DNA from: Pseudomonas sediminis
GTDB taxonomy: Bacteria; Pseudomonadota; Gammaproteobacteria; Pseudomonadales; Pseudomonadaceae
Length of the DNA stretch: 64,000 bases
Assembly: GCF_039555755.1 (NCBI RefSeq)
Contig: NZ_CP154631.1
Coordinates: 2,480,001-2,544,000, forward strand
Direction of reading: 5' to 3'
A program made the position numbers and the translations under genes. This document shows positions 1-11,092 of the stretch, in pieces. Below the pieces are notes generated by a model that made no database searches, had not been told where the DNA came from, and saw only the letters and a list, made by a program, of their open reading frames with translations. How positions within the stretch are numbered: the first letter of the stretch is position 1; each line of letters opens with the position of its first letter.

Positions 1-102
1 GGAGCGGTCATGCAGGCAGCTCGTCTGCCCGACCGTCGACTGCGCCTTATGGGGCTGACCAGCATGCTGCTGGGTACTGCCCTTCTATATCTGCTTCACT
101 GA
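1..102 (+). CDS. DUF2065 family small membrane protein (C-terminal end only)
   Basis: The first 102 bases read as the last 33 codons of a gene that begins before the window. The peptide ends with a hydrophobic helix ([17 protein letters not shown]) typical of the tail of DUF2065 (YjeT-like) proteins. In pseudomonads a DUF2065 gene commonly lies between hflC and hisZ, and hisZ follows here after 37 bases. The family is a short inner-membrane protein of unknown function. The family call rests on position and this short tail. Confidence 0.7.
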   Translation, partial: GAVMQAARLPDRRLRLMGLTSMLLGTALLYLLH

Positions 103-139
103 AGGCTTGTGCCGCCCGGATCGAGAGGGGAATGGCGAA

Positions 140-2679
<2,540 letters not shown>

Positions 2680-2704
2680 TCGAGAGATTCTCGAGTCGCA
2701 CAGG

Positions 2705-2727
2705 AGCCGCCTTCGGGCGGCTTTTTT
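2705..2727 (+). terminator. Rho-independent terminator of hisZ-purA
   Basis: A GC-rich hairpin, AGCCGCC-TTCG-GGCGGCT, is followed by a run of six T. It lies 25 bases past the purA stop and has the UUCG-type loop common in strong terminators. Confidence 0.9.
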
Positions 2728-2782
2728 GTGCTCGCCCGTACGGGGTCCTGGCTGGTGCGCTGGGCATGCGCTTTGCTTGTAT

Positions 2783-2809
2783 TCAATAAATCCCGGAAGT
2801 CGCCGTTAT
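2783..2809 (+). promoter_or_regulatory. Candidate FliA (sigma-28) promoter of the chemoreceptor gene
   Basis: TCAAT, a 14-base spacer and GCCGTTAT stand 31 bases before the chemoreceptor start. This is close to the pseudomonad FliA consensus TCAAG-N13/14-GCCGATA, with one mismatch in each box. Chemoreceptor genes are frequent FliA targets. The match is seen in the sequence; its use is inferred. Confidence 0.6.
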
Positions 2810-2839
2810 AGCTGTTACGGTCGTTGAGGAGTGTCCCCC

Positions 2840-4774
2840 GTGTTCGCCATCGTTTCCATGTTGCGTAGCCGTCTGCTGCGTCCGGTGTTCGTTGCGCTTG
2901 GTCTGGCCATGTTGGTACAGGTCGGTTTGGCTGTCTGGCTGATGCGTGCGTCGGTCGATGGCATGGTCGAGGATCTGGCGCAGCGCCTGGGCGGCGAGAG
3001 CAGGCGCCTTGGTGAAGAGCTGAACATGGCCGAGCGCGAGATGAGTCAGGGGCTTGCGGCCTTGTCGAGCAGCACTCGCACTCGCCTGGGCGAAGGGCTT
3101 TCCACCCAGTTGAAGAGCGAGCAGGCGCAACTGCGTGCGGTGCTGGAGGGTAACCTCAAGCAATCCGGTCAGGCGCTGGCACAACTGCTGGCGGGTGTTG
3201 CGCCGAAGTCCATCTGGGATCTGGACATTCCTGCGCTGACGGCGCTTACCCGAATCGCCCAGCAGGACCCAGTGGTGCTATTCGCCATCATCTATGACGC
3301 CGAAGGCAAGCGCCTGACGCGCAATTTCAATCGTAGTAATGCGCAGGTGCGCGAGCTGGTCGCTGCTGGGCAGGGTGGCTCGCCGCTGGAGAGGCTGGTC
3401 GAAGCAGCGTCGCGTGATCCGCGCGTGTACGTGGTTGAGGCGCAAATCAGTCCGATGGGAGCGTCGATCGGCAAGGTGCAGATGGGCCTGTCGCTGGATC
3501 TGGTGGAGAAGGAGTTGACCGCGCTGGACGGCCGCTTTGCTGCTTTGGTCAACGGTGCTGGTGAGCTGGTCGATAGCAGTCTGGCTGGCGCTTCCGAAGA
3601 AGCGACCGGCGCGCTGCGTGAGCGCCTGCAGTCGGCCGAGCGCTACACCCAGGAAATGGCGCGTAACGGTGGTGAGTCGGTGCGCGTGGCGGCGGATTCG
3701 CTACGCTGGAACATCGCCCTCGGCTTGTTGATCGTAGGGGCGTTGGCAATGGTAATGGTCGCTGTGGTATTGGGCTGGCGAGTGCTGAATCGCCTGCGTC
3801 TGCTCAGTGCGGCGCTCAATGACCTGGCGGCGGGCGAGGGGGATCTGACTCGCCGCGTGAGTATCGATAGTCAGGATGAAGTTGGCGAAATGGCCGATGC
3901 GGTCAATCGCTTCATCGCCAAGCTGCAACCCATTGTGCGTGAGTCTGGCGAGGTGGCGTTGCGCACTGGCGAGCAGATTCGCAGCCTGACTCAGCGCGGC
4001 GTGGCGGCCGAGGCCGCTGCTGGTCGTCAGCGCGATGAGGTGGCGGGCAGCCTGCAGGCGTTGGAGCAAATGGCCGATGAGGCGCAGGCGGAAAGCCAGG
4101 CCATGCAGGATGCGCTGCAGCGTGTCGATACCATCCGCCAGGCCGCGCACGAAAATGCGGCGATTGCTCGGCGTCTGTCCGCGCTGATCGAGGGCTTGGT
4201 GGCGCGGGTGGCTGATGGTTCGGCGGTGATCGAGCGGCTGGCCAAGCAGAGCGAGCAGATCGAGGTGGTACTGACGGTGATTCAGTCCATCGCCGAACAG
4301 ACCAACCTGCTCGCGCTCAACGCGGCCATCGAAGCGGCGCGGGCTGGTGAGAGTGGGCGTGGTTTTGCGGTAGTGGCCGACGAGGTGCGCGCGCTGGCAA
4401 GCAAGACCCAGCAGTCCACTGGCGATATCCAGACGCATATCGCGGCATTGCAGCGTGGCGCGCAGGAGGCGGTTGCTGCCATCGCTCAGGCAGGTGTGCA
4501 GGGCAGCGAGGGGTTGGAGGTGCTGCGTGACAGTGCGCGCCTGCAGCAGTCGGTGCAGCAATCGGTGGATGATGTGCACGGCGCCATCAATGCGGCAACT
4601 CAGGCGGCGGCGCATCAGGCAGAAGGTGCAGGCGCTGTGCGTGGGCGTGTCGAGACCATTCATGCCGAAGCGCAGCATGCTGCCGAGGCGGTGGCAGCGA
4701 TTGCCGGCAATGCCCGGGCGTTGGATGAGCTGGCAGCGCAGCTCAAGGCCAGCCTGGGGCAATTCAAGGTCTGA
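2840..4774 (+). CDS. Methyl-accepting chemotaxis protein
   Basis: This is a transmembrane chemoreceptor that would signal through CheW/CheA to the flagellar motor. It has an N-terminal membrane helix (about residues 12-33), a periplasmic sensing region of about 250 residues, a second membrane helix (about 291-315), a HAMP linker, and a long methylated coiled coil whose tip reads [18 protein letters not shown] (near 487-504). GTG 2840 is chosen because GAGGAG lies 8 bases before it; GTG 2831 overlaps that site and ATG 2858 is another option. It stands alone, with no che genes nearby. The ligand cannot be read from the sequence. Confidence 0.9.
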   Translation: MFAIVSMLRSRLLRPVFVALGLAMLVQVGLAVWLMRASVDGMVEDLAQRLGGESRRLGEELNMAEREMSQGLAALSSSTRTRLGEGLSTQLKSEQAQLRAVLEGNLKQSGQALAQLLAGVAPKSIWDLDIPALTALTRIAQQDPVVLFAIIYDAEGKRLTRNFNRSNAQVRELVAAGQGGSPLERLVEAASRDPRVYVVEAQISPMGASIGKVQMGLSLDLVEKELTALDGRFAALVNGAGELVDSSLAGASEEATGALRERLQSAERYTQEMARNGGESVRVAADSLRWNIALGLLIVGALAMVMVAVVLGWRVLNRLRLLSAALNDLAAGEGDLTRRVSIDSQDEVGEMADAVNRFIAKLQPIVRESGEVALRTGEQIRSLTQRGVAAEAAAGRQRDEVAGSLQALEQMADEAQAESQAMQDALQRVDTIRQAAHENAAIARRLSALIEGLVARVADGSAVIERLAKQSEQIEVVLTVIQSIAEQTNLLALNAAIEAARAGESGRGFAVVADEVRALASKTQQSTGDIQTHIAALQRGAQEAVAAIAQAGVQGSEGLEVLRDSARLQQSVQQSVDDVHGAINAATQAAAHQAEGAGAVRGRVETIHAEAQHAAEAVAAIAGNARALDELAAQLKASLGQFKV

Positions 4775-4782
4775 GGGGCTGT

Positions 4783-4947
4783 GTAGGAGTGAGCTCTGCT
4801 CGCGAAGCTTTTGCAAGAGGATCGTAGGGCATACTCGCCGAAGGCAGTACGCCGATGCTGAGATTTTAGTTGCCTGGCGGAGCGCTGGCGGACTGTTCGC
4901 TGGCGCTCCTTAGTCCGCCCTATGGTCTGGCAAGAGCTCGCTACTGC
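4783..4947. repeat. REP-like elements after the chemoreceptor gene
   Basis: GTAGGAGTGAGCTCTGCTCG at 4783 is a REP-type palindrome. A diverged inverted copy (GCAAGAGCTCGCTACTGC) ends near 4947. A related copy lies after dnaB at 12501. Nothing coding is evident between the two arms. Confidence 0.6.
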
Positions 4948-4964
4948 GTTTTTTTGTGGGCAAT

Positions 4965-4994
4965 AAAAAACCGAGTCATGCGACTCGGTTTTTT
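4965..4994 (-). terminator. Terminator after the tRNA-Leu pair
   Basis: The stem CCGAGTC / GACTCGG with a four-base loop is flanked by A6 on the left and T6 on the right, so it can end transcription in both directions. It lies 6 bases past the 3' end of the first tRNA gene on the minus strand. Confidence 0.9.
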
Positions 4995-5000
4995 GAATTT

Positions 5001-5087
5001 TGGTGCCCAGGAGAAGACTCGAACTTCCACGGCCGTTAAGCCACTGATACCTGAAACCAGCGCGTCTACCAATTCCGCCACCTGGGC
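5001..5087 (-). tRNA. tRNA-Leu (anticodon CAG), downstream copy
   Basis: Read on the minus strand, the 87-base gene starts GCCCAGG and ends CCTGGGC-A-CCA, giving a full seven-pair acceptor stem with an encoded CCA. It has a long variable arm, as class II tRNAs do, a TTCGAGT T-loop, and the anticodon loop TTCAGGT, so the anticodon is CAG (decodes CUG). It is identical to the copy at 5171-5257, and both probably come from one transcript. Confidence 0.97.
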
Positions 5088-5170
5088 ACTGCAGCAATGT
5101 TCGTCGTTACCGACACGGAGCGTTGCATCCGTTATTTGCAAAATGGCTTATCAGACCACTTCACGAAATT

Positions 5171-5257
5171 TGGTGCCCAGGAGAAGACTCGAACTTCCAC
5201 GGCCGTTAAGCCACTGATACCTGAAACCAGCGCGTCTACCAATTCCGCCACCTGGGC
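5171..5257 (-). tRNA. tRNA-Leu (anticodon CAG), promoter-proximal copy
   Basis: This is an identical second copy of the tRNA-Leu(CAG) gene, 83 bases upstream of the other on the same strand. It has the same acceptor stem, long variable arm, anticodon loop TTCAGGT and encoded CCA. CUG is the dominant leucine codon in GC-rich pseudomonads, which fits the duplicated dose. Confidence 0.97.
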
Positions 5258-5320
5258 ACAGAAACCGATGAATCATCATCTGCTTCGTGTTACAACGTCT
5301 GCTCGACGCTGTGGGCGCGA

Positions 5321-5349
5321 ACTATACGGGCGGGCATTTACCTTGTAAA
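5321..5349 (-). promoter_or_regulatory. Sigma-70 promoter of the tRNA-Leu pair
   Basis: On the minus strand TTTACA, a 17-base spacer and TATAGT lie about 64 bases before the first tRNA. Both boxes are near consensus and the spacing is ideal. The region just after it is GC-rich (GTTCGCGCCC), resembling the discriminator of stable-RNA promoters. Confidence 0.8.
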
Positions 5350-5464
5350 CCCCTGCCCCCAAAAAAATTATTGTCACCGGAAAAGCTGCCCCGGATGCCT
5401 TTTTCGCGCTTCAATAGGCATATGGCATACACCTTTATACATAAGCACAGGTAATCCTCCTTAC

Positions 5465-7972
5465 ATGGCCGATTGGCAATCCCTCGATCCCGAGGCCGCC
5501 CGCGAGGCGGAAAAATACGACAACCCCATCCCCAGCCGTGAGCTGATCCTTTCGCACCTGGCCGAGCGCGGCGCGCCTGCCAGTCGTGAACAACTGGTCG
5601 AAGAGTTCGGTTTGCATACCGACGATCAGCTCGAAGCGCTGCGCCGCCGTCTGCGCGCCATGGAGCGTGACGGTCAACTCATCTATACCCGCCGCGGCAC
5701 TTACGCCCCGGTGGACAAGCTCGACCTGATCTGCGGCCGCATCAGTGGTCACCGCGACGGCTTCGGCTTCCTCGTGCCGGATGACGGCAGCGACGACCTG
5801 TTCCTCAGCCCGGCGCAGATGCGCCTGGTGTTCGATCGCGATCGCGCATTGGTGCGGGTCGCGGGTTTCGACCGGCGTGGCCGCCGTGAAGGCGGTATCG
5901 TCGAGGTGATCGAACGCGCTCATGAGAGCATCGTTGGCCGTTACTACGAAGAAAACGGCATCGGTTTCGTCATCCCCGACAATCCCAAGATCCAGCAGGA
6001 AGTGCTGGTCACCCCGGGCCGTACTGCAGGTGCGCGTATCGGTCAGTTCGTTGAAATCAAGATCACTCACTGGCCAACCCAGCGCTTCCAGCCGCAGGGC
6101 GACATCGTCGAGGTCATCGGCAACTACATGGCTCCGGGTATGGAGATCGACGTAGCGCTGCGCAGCTACGACATCCCGCACGTCTGGCCTGAGGCCGTGG
6201 TCAAGGAAGCGCGCAAGCTCAAGTCTGAAGTGGAAGAGAAGGACAAGGAGAAACGCGTCGACCTGCGTCATCTGCCCTTCGTCACCATCGATGGCGAAGA
6301 CGCGCGTGACTTCGACGACGCCGTGTACTGCGAGAAGAACAGCAGCCGCTGGAAGCTGTTCTCCGGTGGCTGGAAACTCTACGTGGCCATCGCCGACGTG
6401 TCGCACTACGTCAAGGTCGGTTCGGCGCTGGACGTCGAGGCGGTCGAGCGTGGCAACTCGGTGTACTTTCCTGAGCGCGTCGTGCCGATGCTGCCGGAGG
6501 AGCTGTCCAACGGCCTGTGCTCGCTCAATCCGCACGTTGATCGCCTGGCCATGGTTTGCGAAATGACCATGTCCAAGAGCGGCCAGATGGTCGACTATAA
6601 GTTCTACGAGGCGGTGATCCACTCCCATGCGCGCCTGACCTACAACAAGGTCAGCCTGATGCTGGAAGATCCCAAAAGCAGCGAGGGCAAGTCCCTGCGC
6701 AGCGAATACAAGGAAGTCCTGCCGCACCTCAACCAGCTCTATGCGTTGTATCAGGTGCTGATTGCGGCTCGTCACGAGCGCGGCGCCATCGACTTCGAAA
6801 CGCAGGAGACGCGCATCATCTTCGGTGAGGATCGCAAGATCGCCGAGATCCGTCCGACCCAGCGCAACGACGCGCACAAGCTGATCGAGGAGTGCATGCT
6901 GGCCGCCAACGTGGCCACCGCGCGCTTCATGCAGGATCACGAGATCCCGTCGTTGTACCGTGTGCACGACGGCCCGCCGCTGGAGCGCCTGGAGAAGCTC
7001 AAGGCGTTCCTCGGCGAGCTGGGTCTGTCGCTGCAGCGCGGCAAGTCCAAAGACGGTCCGTCGCCCAAGGACTACCAGCGACTGCTGGAAAGCATTCGCG
7101 AGCGCCCGGACTATCACCTGATCCAGACCGTGATGCTGCGTTCGCTGAGCCAGGCGGTATACAGCGCGCAGAACGAAGGGCACTTCGGTCTCAATTACGA
7201 TGCTTATACCCACTTCACCTCGCCGATCCGTCGCTACCCGGACCTGCTGGTGCACCGCGCCATTCGCAGCGTGATCCGCTCCAAGCGCGACACCAAGCAC
7301 GTCGAGCGTGCGGGTGCGGCGATCATGCCCAAGGCACGCATCTATCCGTACGATGAGGCGACCCTGGAGAAACTCGGCGAGCAGTGCTCGATGACCGAGC
7401 GCCGTGCCGATGAAGCGACGCGTGACGTGGTCAACTGGCTCAAGTGCGAGTTCATGCAGGATCGCGTCGGTGAGACGTTTGCCGGTGTGATCACGGCGGT
7501 GACTGGTTTCGGCATCTTTGTCGAGCTGCGTGACATCTACGTCGAAGGCCTGGTGCACGTGACCGCGTTGCCGGCCGACTACTACCACTTCGATCCGGTT
7601 CACCATCGCCTATCCGGCGAGCGTAGCGGCCGCAGCTTCCGCCTTGGCGACAGTGTCGAGGTCAAGGTAATGCGTGTCGATCTGGACGAGCGCAAGATCG
7701 ACTTCGAGCTGAGCCAGGACAAGGCCGGCAAGGGTGATGATGCGCGTCGCGGTGGCAAGCTGAATGGCATGGGCAATACCGACGTGCAGAAAAGCCGGGA
7801 CGTGAAGAAAGCGTTGTTGGCTGGCGCCAAGGCTGGCAAGGGTGCGAGTGGCAAGGGTGCTGCCGGCAAGTCGGCGAGCAAGTCGGCCGGTAGTTCGCGC
7901 AAAGGCTCCGGGCGTGGCGACAGTGCCTCGCCGCCTGCCGGTAAGCCGCGCAAGCGTAAGGCCAAGTCATGA
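5465..7972 (+). CDS. rnr: Ribonuclease R
   Basis: RNase R is a processive 3'-5' exoribonuclease that degrades structured RNA and takes part in RNA quality control. The 835-residue protein has an N-terminal winged-helix region, cold-shock-type OB folds, the RNB catalytic domain with acidic residues in DGEDARDFDD (276-285), an S1 domain (about 670-750) and a lysine/glycine/serine-rich basic tail. The last codons overlap the rlmB start by four bases (ATGA), so the two are translationally coupled, as in other gammaproteobacteria. Confidence 0.96.
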   Translation: MADWQSLDPEAAREAEKYDNPIPSRELILSHLAERGAPASREQLVEEFGLHTDDQLEALRRRLRAMERDGQLIYTRRGTYAPVDKLDLICGRISGHRDGFGFLVPDDGSDDLFLSPAQMRLVFDRDRALVRVAGFDRRGRREGGIVEVIERAHESIVGRYYEENGIGFVIPDNPKIQQEVLVTPGRTAGARIGQFVEIKITHWPTQRFQPQGDIVEVIGNYMAPGMEIDVALRSYDIPHVWPEAVVKEARKLKSEVEEKDKEKRVDLRHLPFVTIDGEDARDFDDAVYCEKNSSRWKLFSGGWKLYVAIADVSHYVKVGSALDVEAVERGNSVYFPERVVPMLPEELSNGLCSLNPHVDRLAMVCEMTMSKSGQMVDYKFYEAVIHSHARLTYNKVSLMLEDPKSSEGKSLRSEYKEVLPHLNQLYALYQVLIAARHERGAIDFETQETRIIFGEDRKIAEIRPTQRNDAHKLIEECMLAANVATARFMQDHEIPSLYRVHDGPPLERLEKLKAFLGELGLSLQRGKSKDGPSPKDYQRLLESIRERPDYHLIQTVMLRSLSQAVYSAQNEGHFGLNYDAYTHFTSPIRRYPDLLVHRAIRSVIRSKRDTKHVERAGAAIMPKARIYPYDEATLEKLGEQCSMTERRADEATRDVVNWLKCEFMQDRVGETFAGVITAVTGFGIFVELRDIYVEGLVHVTALPADYYHFDPVHHRLSGERSGRSFRLGDSVEVKVMRVDLDERKIDFELSQDKAGKGDDARRGGKLNGMGNTDVQKSRDVKKALLAGAKAGKGASGKGAAGKSASKSAGSSRKGSGRGDSASPPAGKPRKRKAKS

Positions 7973-8721
7973 GTGATCTGGAAAAGATCTACGGCGTACA
8001 TGCCGTAGAAGCCTTGCTGCGTCATCACCCCAAGCGGGTGAAGCAGGTCTGGCTGGCCGATGGTCGCAGTGATCCTCGGGTGCAACCCTTGCTGGAGCTG
8101 GCTGCGCAGTCTCGCGTAAAAGTTGGGCAGTGCGAGCGCCGTGAGATGGATGTCTGGGTCGAGGGCGTGCATCAGGGTGTGGTTGCCGATGTCAGCCCCA
8201 GCCAGGTCTGGGGCGAGGCGATGCTCGAGGAGCTGCTCGATCGTTGCGAAGGCCCGCCTTTGCTGTTGGTGCTCGATGGCGTGACCGATCCGCACAACCT
8301 GGGTGCCTGCCTGCGCACGGCGGATGCCGCTGGCGCGTTGGCGGTGATCGTGCCCAAGGACAAGTCGGCCACCCTCAATGCCACGGTGCGCAAGGTCGCT
8401 TGTGGCGCTGCCGAGGTGATTCCGCTGGTGGCGGTGACCAACCTGGCGCGCAGCCTGGAGAAGTTGCAGCAGCGTGGCCTGTGGGTTGTGGGTACGGCCG
8501 GCGAGGCCGAGCAGGAGGTCTATCAGCAGGACATGACCGGGCCGACGGTGCTGATCATGGGCGCCGAGGGCAAGGGCATGCGCCGCTTGACCCGAGAGCA
8601 CTGCGATTATCTGGTCAAACTGCCCATGGCCGGCAGTGTCAGCAGCCTCAACGTCTCGGTGGCCACCGGTGTCTGTCTGTTCGAAGCGGTGCGTCAGCGT
8701 CAGGCCAAGCGCAAGGGCTGA
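7969..8721 (+). CDS. rlmB: 23S rRNA (guanosine-2251-2'-O)-methyltransferase RlmB
   Basis: RlmB is a SpoU/TrmH-family knotted methyltransferase that methylates G2251 of 23S rRNA in the peptidyl-transferase region. The 250-residue protein has an N-terminal substrate-binding domain and the three SPOUT motifs: DPHNLGACLRTADAAG, VLIMGAEGKGMR and SSLNVSVATG. It overlaps rnr by four bases. Confidence 0.96.
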   Translation: MSDLEKIYGVHAVEALLRHHPKRVKQVWLADGRSDPRVQPLLELAAQSRVKVGQCERREMDVWVEGVHQGVVADVSPSQVWGEAMLEELLDRCEGPPLLLVLDGVTDPHNLGACLRTADAAGALAVIVPKDKSATLNATVRKVACGAAEVIPLVAVTNLARSLEKLQQRGLWVVGTAGEAEQEVYQQDMTGPTVLIMGAEGKGMRRLTREHCDYLVKLPMAGSVSSLNVSVATGVCLFEAVRQRQAKRKG

Positions 8722-8746
8722 CTGCTCAAATAATCGCCAATTCGTC

Positions 8747-8775
8747 TTGCGTGCGACAGGGGGCTTCTCTAGAAT
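8747..8775 (+). promoter_or_regulatory. Sigma-70 promoter of the rpsF operon
   Basis: TTGCGT, a 17-base spacer and TAGAAT stand about 120 bases before rpsF. The leader between promoter and gene (8783-8895) contains GC-rich stretches, consistent with possible ribosomal-protein feedback on the leader, but I see no definite binding structure. Confidence 0.65.
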
Positions 8776-8895
8776 GGCGCCCCTTGCCGTGACGGCAGGC
8801 CTTTTCGCGCCTACCGCCCGGCAAGCTCATCACGAGAAAACCCACTCCTTGCCTGACCACCTTAGTTGGCAGGCTACAACCCGTAAGGAGCATTT

Positions 8896-9318
8896 ATGCG
8901 TCATTACGAAATCATCTTTCTGGTTCACCCGGACCAGAGCGAGCAAGTCGGCGGCATGGTCGAGCGTTACACCAAGCTGATCGAAGAAGACGGTGGCAAG
9001 ATTCACCGCCTGGAAGATTGGGGCCGTCGTCAGCTGGCTTACGCCATCAACAACGTCCACAAAGCCCACTACGTGATGCTCAACGTAGAGTGCACCGGCA
9101 AGGCCCTGGCCGAGCTGGAAGACAACTTCCGCTACAACGACGCCGTGATCCGTAACCTGGTCATCCGTCGCGACGAGGCCGTCACTGGCCAGTCCGAGAT
9201 GCTGAAGGCCGAAGAAAACCGCAGTGAGCGCCGCGAGCGTCGTGAACGTCCTGAAAACGCCGAGTCCAACGACGGCGATGACAGCGACAGCAACGACAGC
9301 GACAACGCTGACGAGTAA
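8896..9318 (+). CDS. rpsF: 30S ribosomal protein S6 (bS6)
   Basis: S6 binds the central domain of 16S rRNA together with S18. The 140-residue protein begins [14 protein letters not shown], the family start, with AAGGAG seven bases before the ATG. Its C-terminus is a long acidic Asp/Ser/Asn tail, reminiscent of the S6 tail that RimK extends with glutamate in other bacteria. It heads the operon rpsF-rpsR-DUF2232-rplI. Confidence 0.98.
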   Translation: MRHYEIIFLVHPDQSEQVGGMVERYTKLIEEDGGKIHRLEDWGRRQLAYAINNVHKAHYVMLNVECTGKALAELEDNFRYNDAVIRNLVIRRDEAVTGQSEMLKAEENRSERRERRERPENAESNDGDDSDSNDSDNADE

Positions 9319-9346
9319 TCCACGGATCTATTGAGGAGCCAATCAC

Positions 9347-9577
9347 ATGGCACGTTTCTTCCGTCGTCGTAAATTCTGCCGCTTCACCGCTGAAGACGTG
9401 AAAGAGATCGATTTCAAAGATCTCAACACCCTGAAAGCCTACATCTCGGAAACCGGCAAAATCGTTCCTAGCCGTATCACCGGTACCAAGGCTCGTTATC
9501 AGCGTCAGCTGGCCACCGCTATCAAGCGCGCCCGCTTCCTGGCCCTGCTGCCCTACACCGACAGCCACGGCCGCTGA
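9347..9577 (+). CDS. rpsR: 30S ribosomal protein S18 (bS18)
   Basis: The 76-residue protein [13 protein letters not shown]... is a complete S18, the partner of S6 on the 30S platform. It starts 28 bases after rpsF with a GAGGAG ribosome site. The order S6-S18-L9 is conserved in gammaproteobacteria, although a membrane-protein gene intervenes here before rplI. Confidence 0.98.
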   Translation: MARFFRRRKFCRFTAEDVKEIDFKDLNTLKAYISETGKIVPSRITGTKARYQRQLATAIKRARFLALLPYTDSHGR

Positions 9578-9613
9578 GACCGGACAGTCGACAAGAGTTA
9601 AGGAATAGATCGC

Positions 9614-10507
9614 ATGCGCGCCCTGGCTGAATACATCATGCGCGGCCGTATGCAGGCCACCCTCGTGGTGGTGGGATCGGCAGCGATGCCGCTGTTGTTC
9701 TGGTTGAGTGCAGCCGCTGGCAGCCTGGTGCTGCTGCGGCGTGGAGCCAGTGATGCCATCGGCATCCTGGCCTGGGCCCTGCTACCGGCGATTGCCTGGT
9801 GGTATTTCGGCGAACCGCGCACCTTGCTGGTGCTGGTCGGCGCGCTGGGGTTGGCGTTGTTGTTGCGCGCCAACTGGACCTGGAACCGCATACTGCTGAG
9901 CAGTGTGGCACTGGGCCTGGTGTATGGATTTGTCCTTGGGGCAGTGTTCCGCGAACCCATCGCGGCCATGGCCGGTGAGCTGCAGAAGCTACTGCCGACC
10001 ATGTTCGATGGGGCTCACCAGCAATTGTCGGTGAGTGAACGCGAGCGTCTCGAGGCTTTGATCGCACCGGTGCTGACCGGATTGCTGGCGGCCTTGCTGC
10101 AGATTCTGAGCTTGCTGAGCCTGATCCTTGGGCGTTACTGGCAGGCCGTGTTGTACAACCCTGGCGGTTTTGGTCGCGAGTTCCGCGCCCTGAGACTGCC
10201 GCTGCCGCAGGCGCTGTTGCTGCTGGCGGGCATGATCCTAGGTCCCAATCTGGGGCCGCAGTTGGCCATGCTCACGCCGCTGTGCAGTGTGCCACTGCTG
10301 TTCGCCGGGATCGCCCTGGTGCATGGCTTGGTAGAAAAGGGTGGGCTCGCTCGCTTCTGGCTGGTGGGCATGTACATCACGCTCCTGCTGTTCATGCAGC
10401 TGATCTATCCGTTACTGGTGGTCTTGGCCATCGTCGACAGTCTGTTTGATTTTCGCGGTCGCCTGGCGCGCAAGAATGGCCCGGGCTCTGCGAACGGTGA
10501 AGGTTAA
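9614..10507 (+). CDS. DUF2232 family multi-pass membrane protein
   Basis: This 297-residue protein is dominated by about eight hydrophobic helices and matches the DUF2232 (YybS-like) type found in the same place, between rpsR and rplI, in other pseudomonads. Its function is unknown. It starts 36 bases after rpsR behind a TTAAGGA ribosome site and is followed 21 bases later by rplI, so it must be on the ribosomal-protein transcript. The ATG at 9614 is the first good start. Confidence 0.85.
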   Translation: MRALAEYIMRGRMQATLVVVGSAAMPLLFWLSAAAGSLVLLRRGASDAIGILAWALLPAIAWWYFGEPRTLLVLVGALGLALLLRANWTWNRILLSSVALGLVYGFVLGAVFREPIAAMAGELQKLLPTMFDGAHQQLSVSERERLEALIAPVLTGLLAALLQILSLLSLILGRYWQAVLYNPGGFGREFRALRLPLPQALLLLAGMILGPNLGPQLAMLTPLCSVPLLFAGIALVHGLVEKGGLARFWLVGMYITLLLFMQLIYPLLVVLAIVDSLFDFRGRLARKNGPGSANGEG

Positions 10508-10528
10508 AAGTTAAGAGGTAAGACCCAA

Positions 10529-10975
10529 ATGGAAGTCATCCTGCTGGAAAAAATCGCCAATCTGGGCAACCTGGGCGACAAAGTGAACGTTAAAGCCGGT
10601 TACGGCCGTAACTTCCTGCTGCCGCAAGGCAAAGCCACCGCTGCCACCGAAGCCAACGTTGCTGCTTTCGAAGCACGTCGCGCCGAGCTGGAAAAAGCTG
10701 CTGCCGAGAAGAAAGCTTCTGCTGAAACTCGCGCTGCTCAGCTGGCAGAGCTGGAAGTCACCATCACCGCCACCGCTGGCGATGAAGGCAAGCTGTTCGG
10801 TTCCATCGGCACCCACGACATCGCTGACGCCCTGACCGCCTCCGGCGTGGAAGTGGCCAAAGCTGAAGTTCGTCTGCCGAACGGCACCATTCGCCAGGTT
10901 GGCGAATACGACGTAGCTGTGCACCTGCACACCGACGTCGAAGCCACCGTCAAGGTGATCGTGGTCGCTGCTTAA
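10529..10975 (+). CDS. rplI: 50S ribosomal protein L9 (bL9)
   Basis: L9 binds domain V of 23S rRNA at the base of the L1 stalk. The 148-residue protein has the N-terminal RNA-binding domain ([19 protein letters not shown]), a long alanine/lysine-rich linker helix and the C-terminal domain. AAGAGGT precedes the ATG. It closes the operon ahead of a strong terminator. Confidence 0.98.
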   Translation: MEVILLEKIANLGNLGDKVNVKAGYGRNFLLPQGKATAATEANVAAFEARRAELEKAAAEKKASAETRAAQLAELEVTITATAGDEGKLFGSIGTHDIADALTASGVEVAKAEVRLPNGTIRQVGEYDVAVHLHTDVEATVKVIVVAA

Positions 10976-11026
10976 TCAAGTAGCCGCCAAGCGGGCTTGC
11001 GCTGTAGCGTAGGTCTGCTGACAATC

Positions 11027-11065
11027 GGGCACGGTATCGCTCTGCGATCCGTGCCCTTTGTTTTT
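11027..11065 (+). terminator. Terminator of the rpsF-rplI operon
   Basis: The stem GGGCACGG-ATCGC / GCGAT-CCGTGCCC with a three-base loop and one bulged T is followed by TTTGTTTTT. It lies 51 bases after rplI and 28 bases before dnaB, so dnaB expression needs read-through or its own promoter. Confidence 0.9.
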
Positions 11066-11092
11066 CTATCGCAGCATTTTCTTCCCGAGCCT

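Noticed and set aside
5435..7606. Long minus-strand open frame (723 codons) opposite rnr
   Set aside because: Antisense shadow of the strongly conserved rnr; composition follows rnr's codon pattern.
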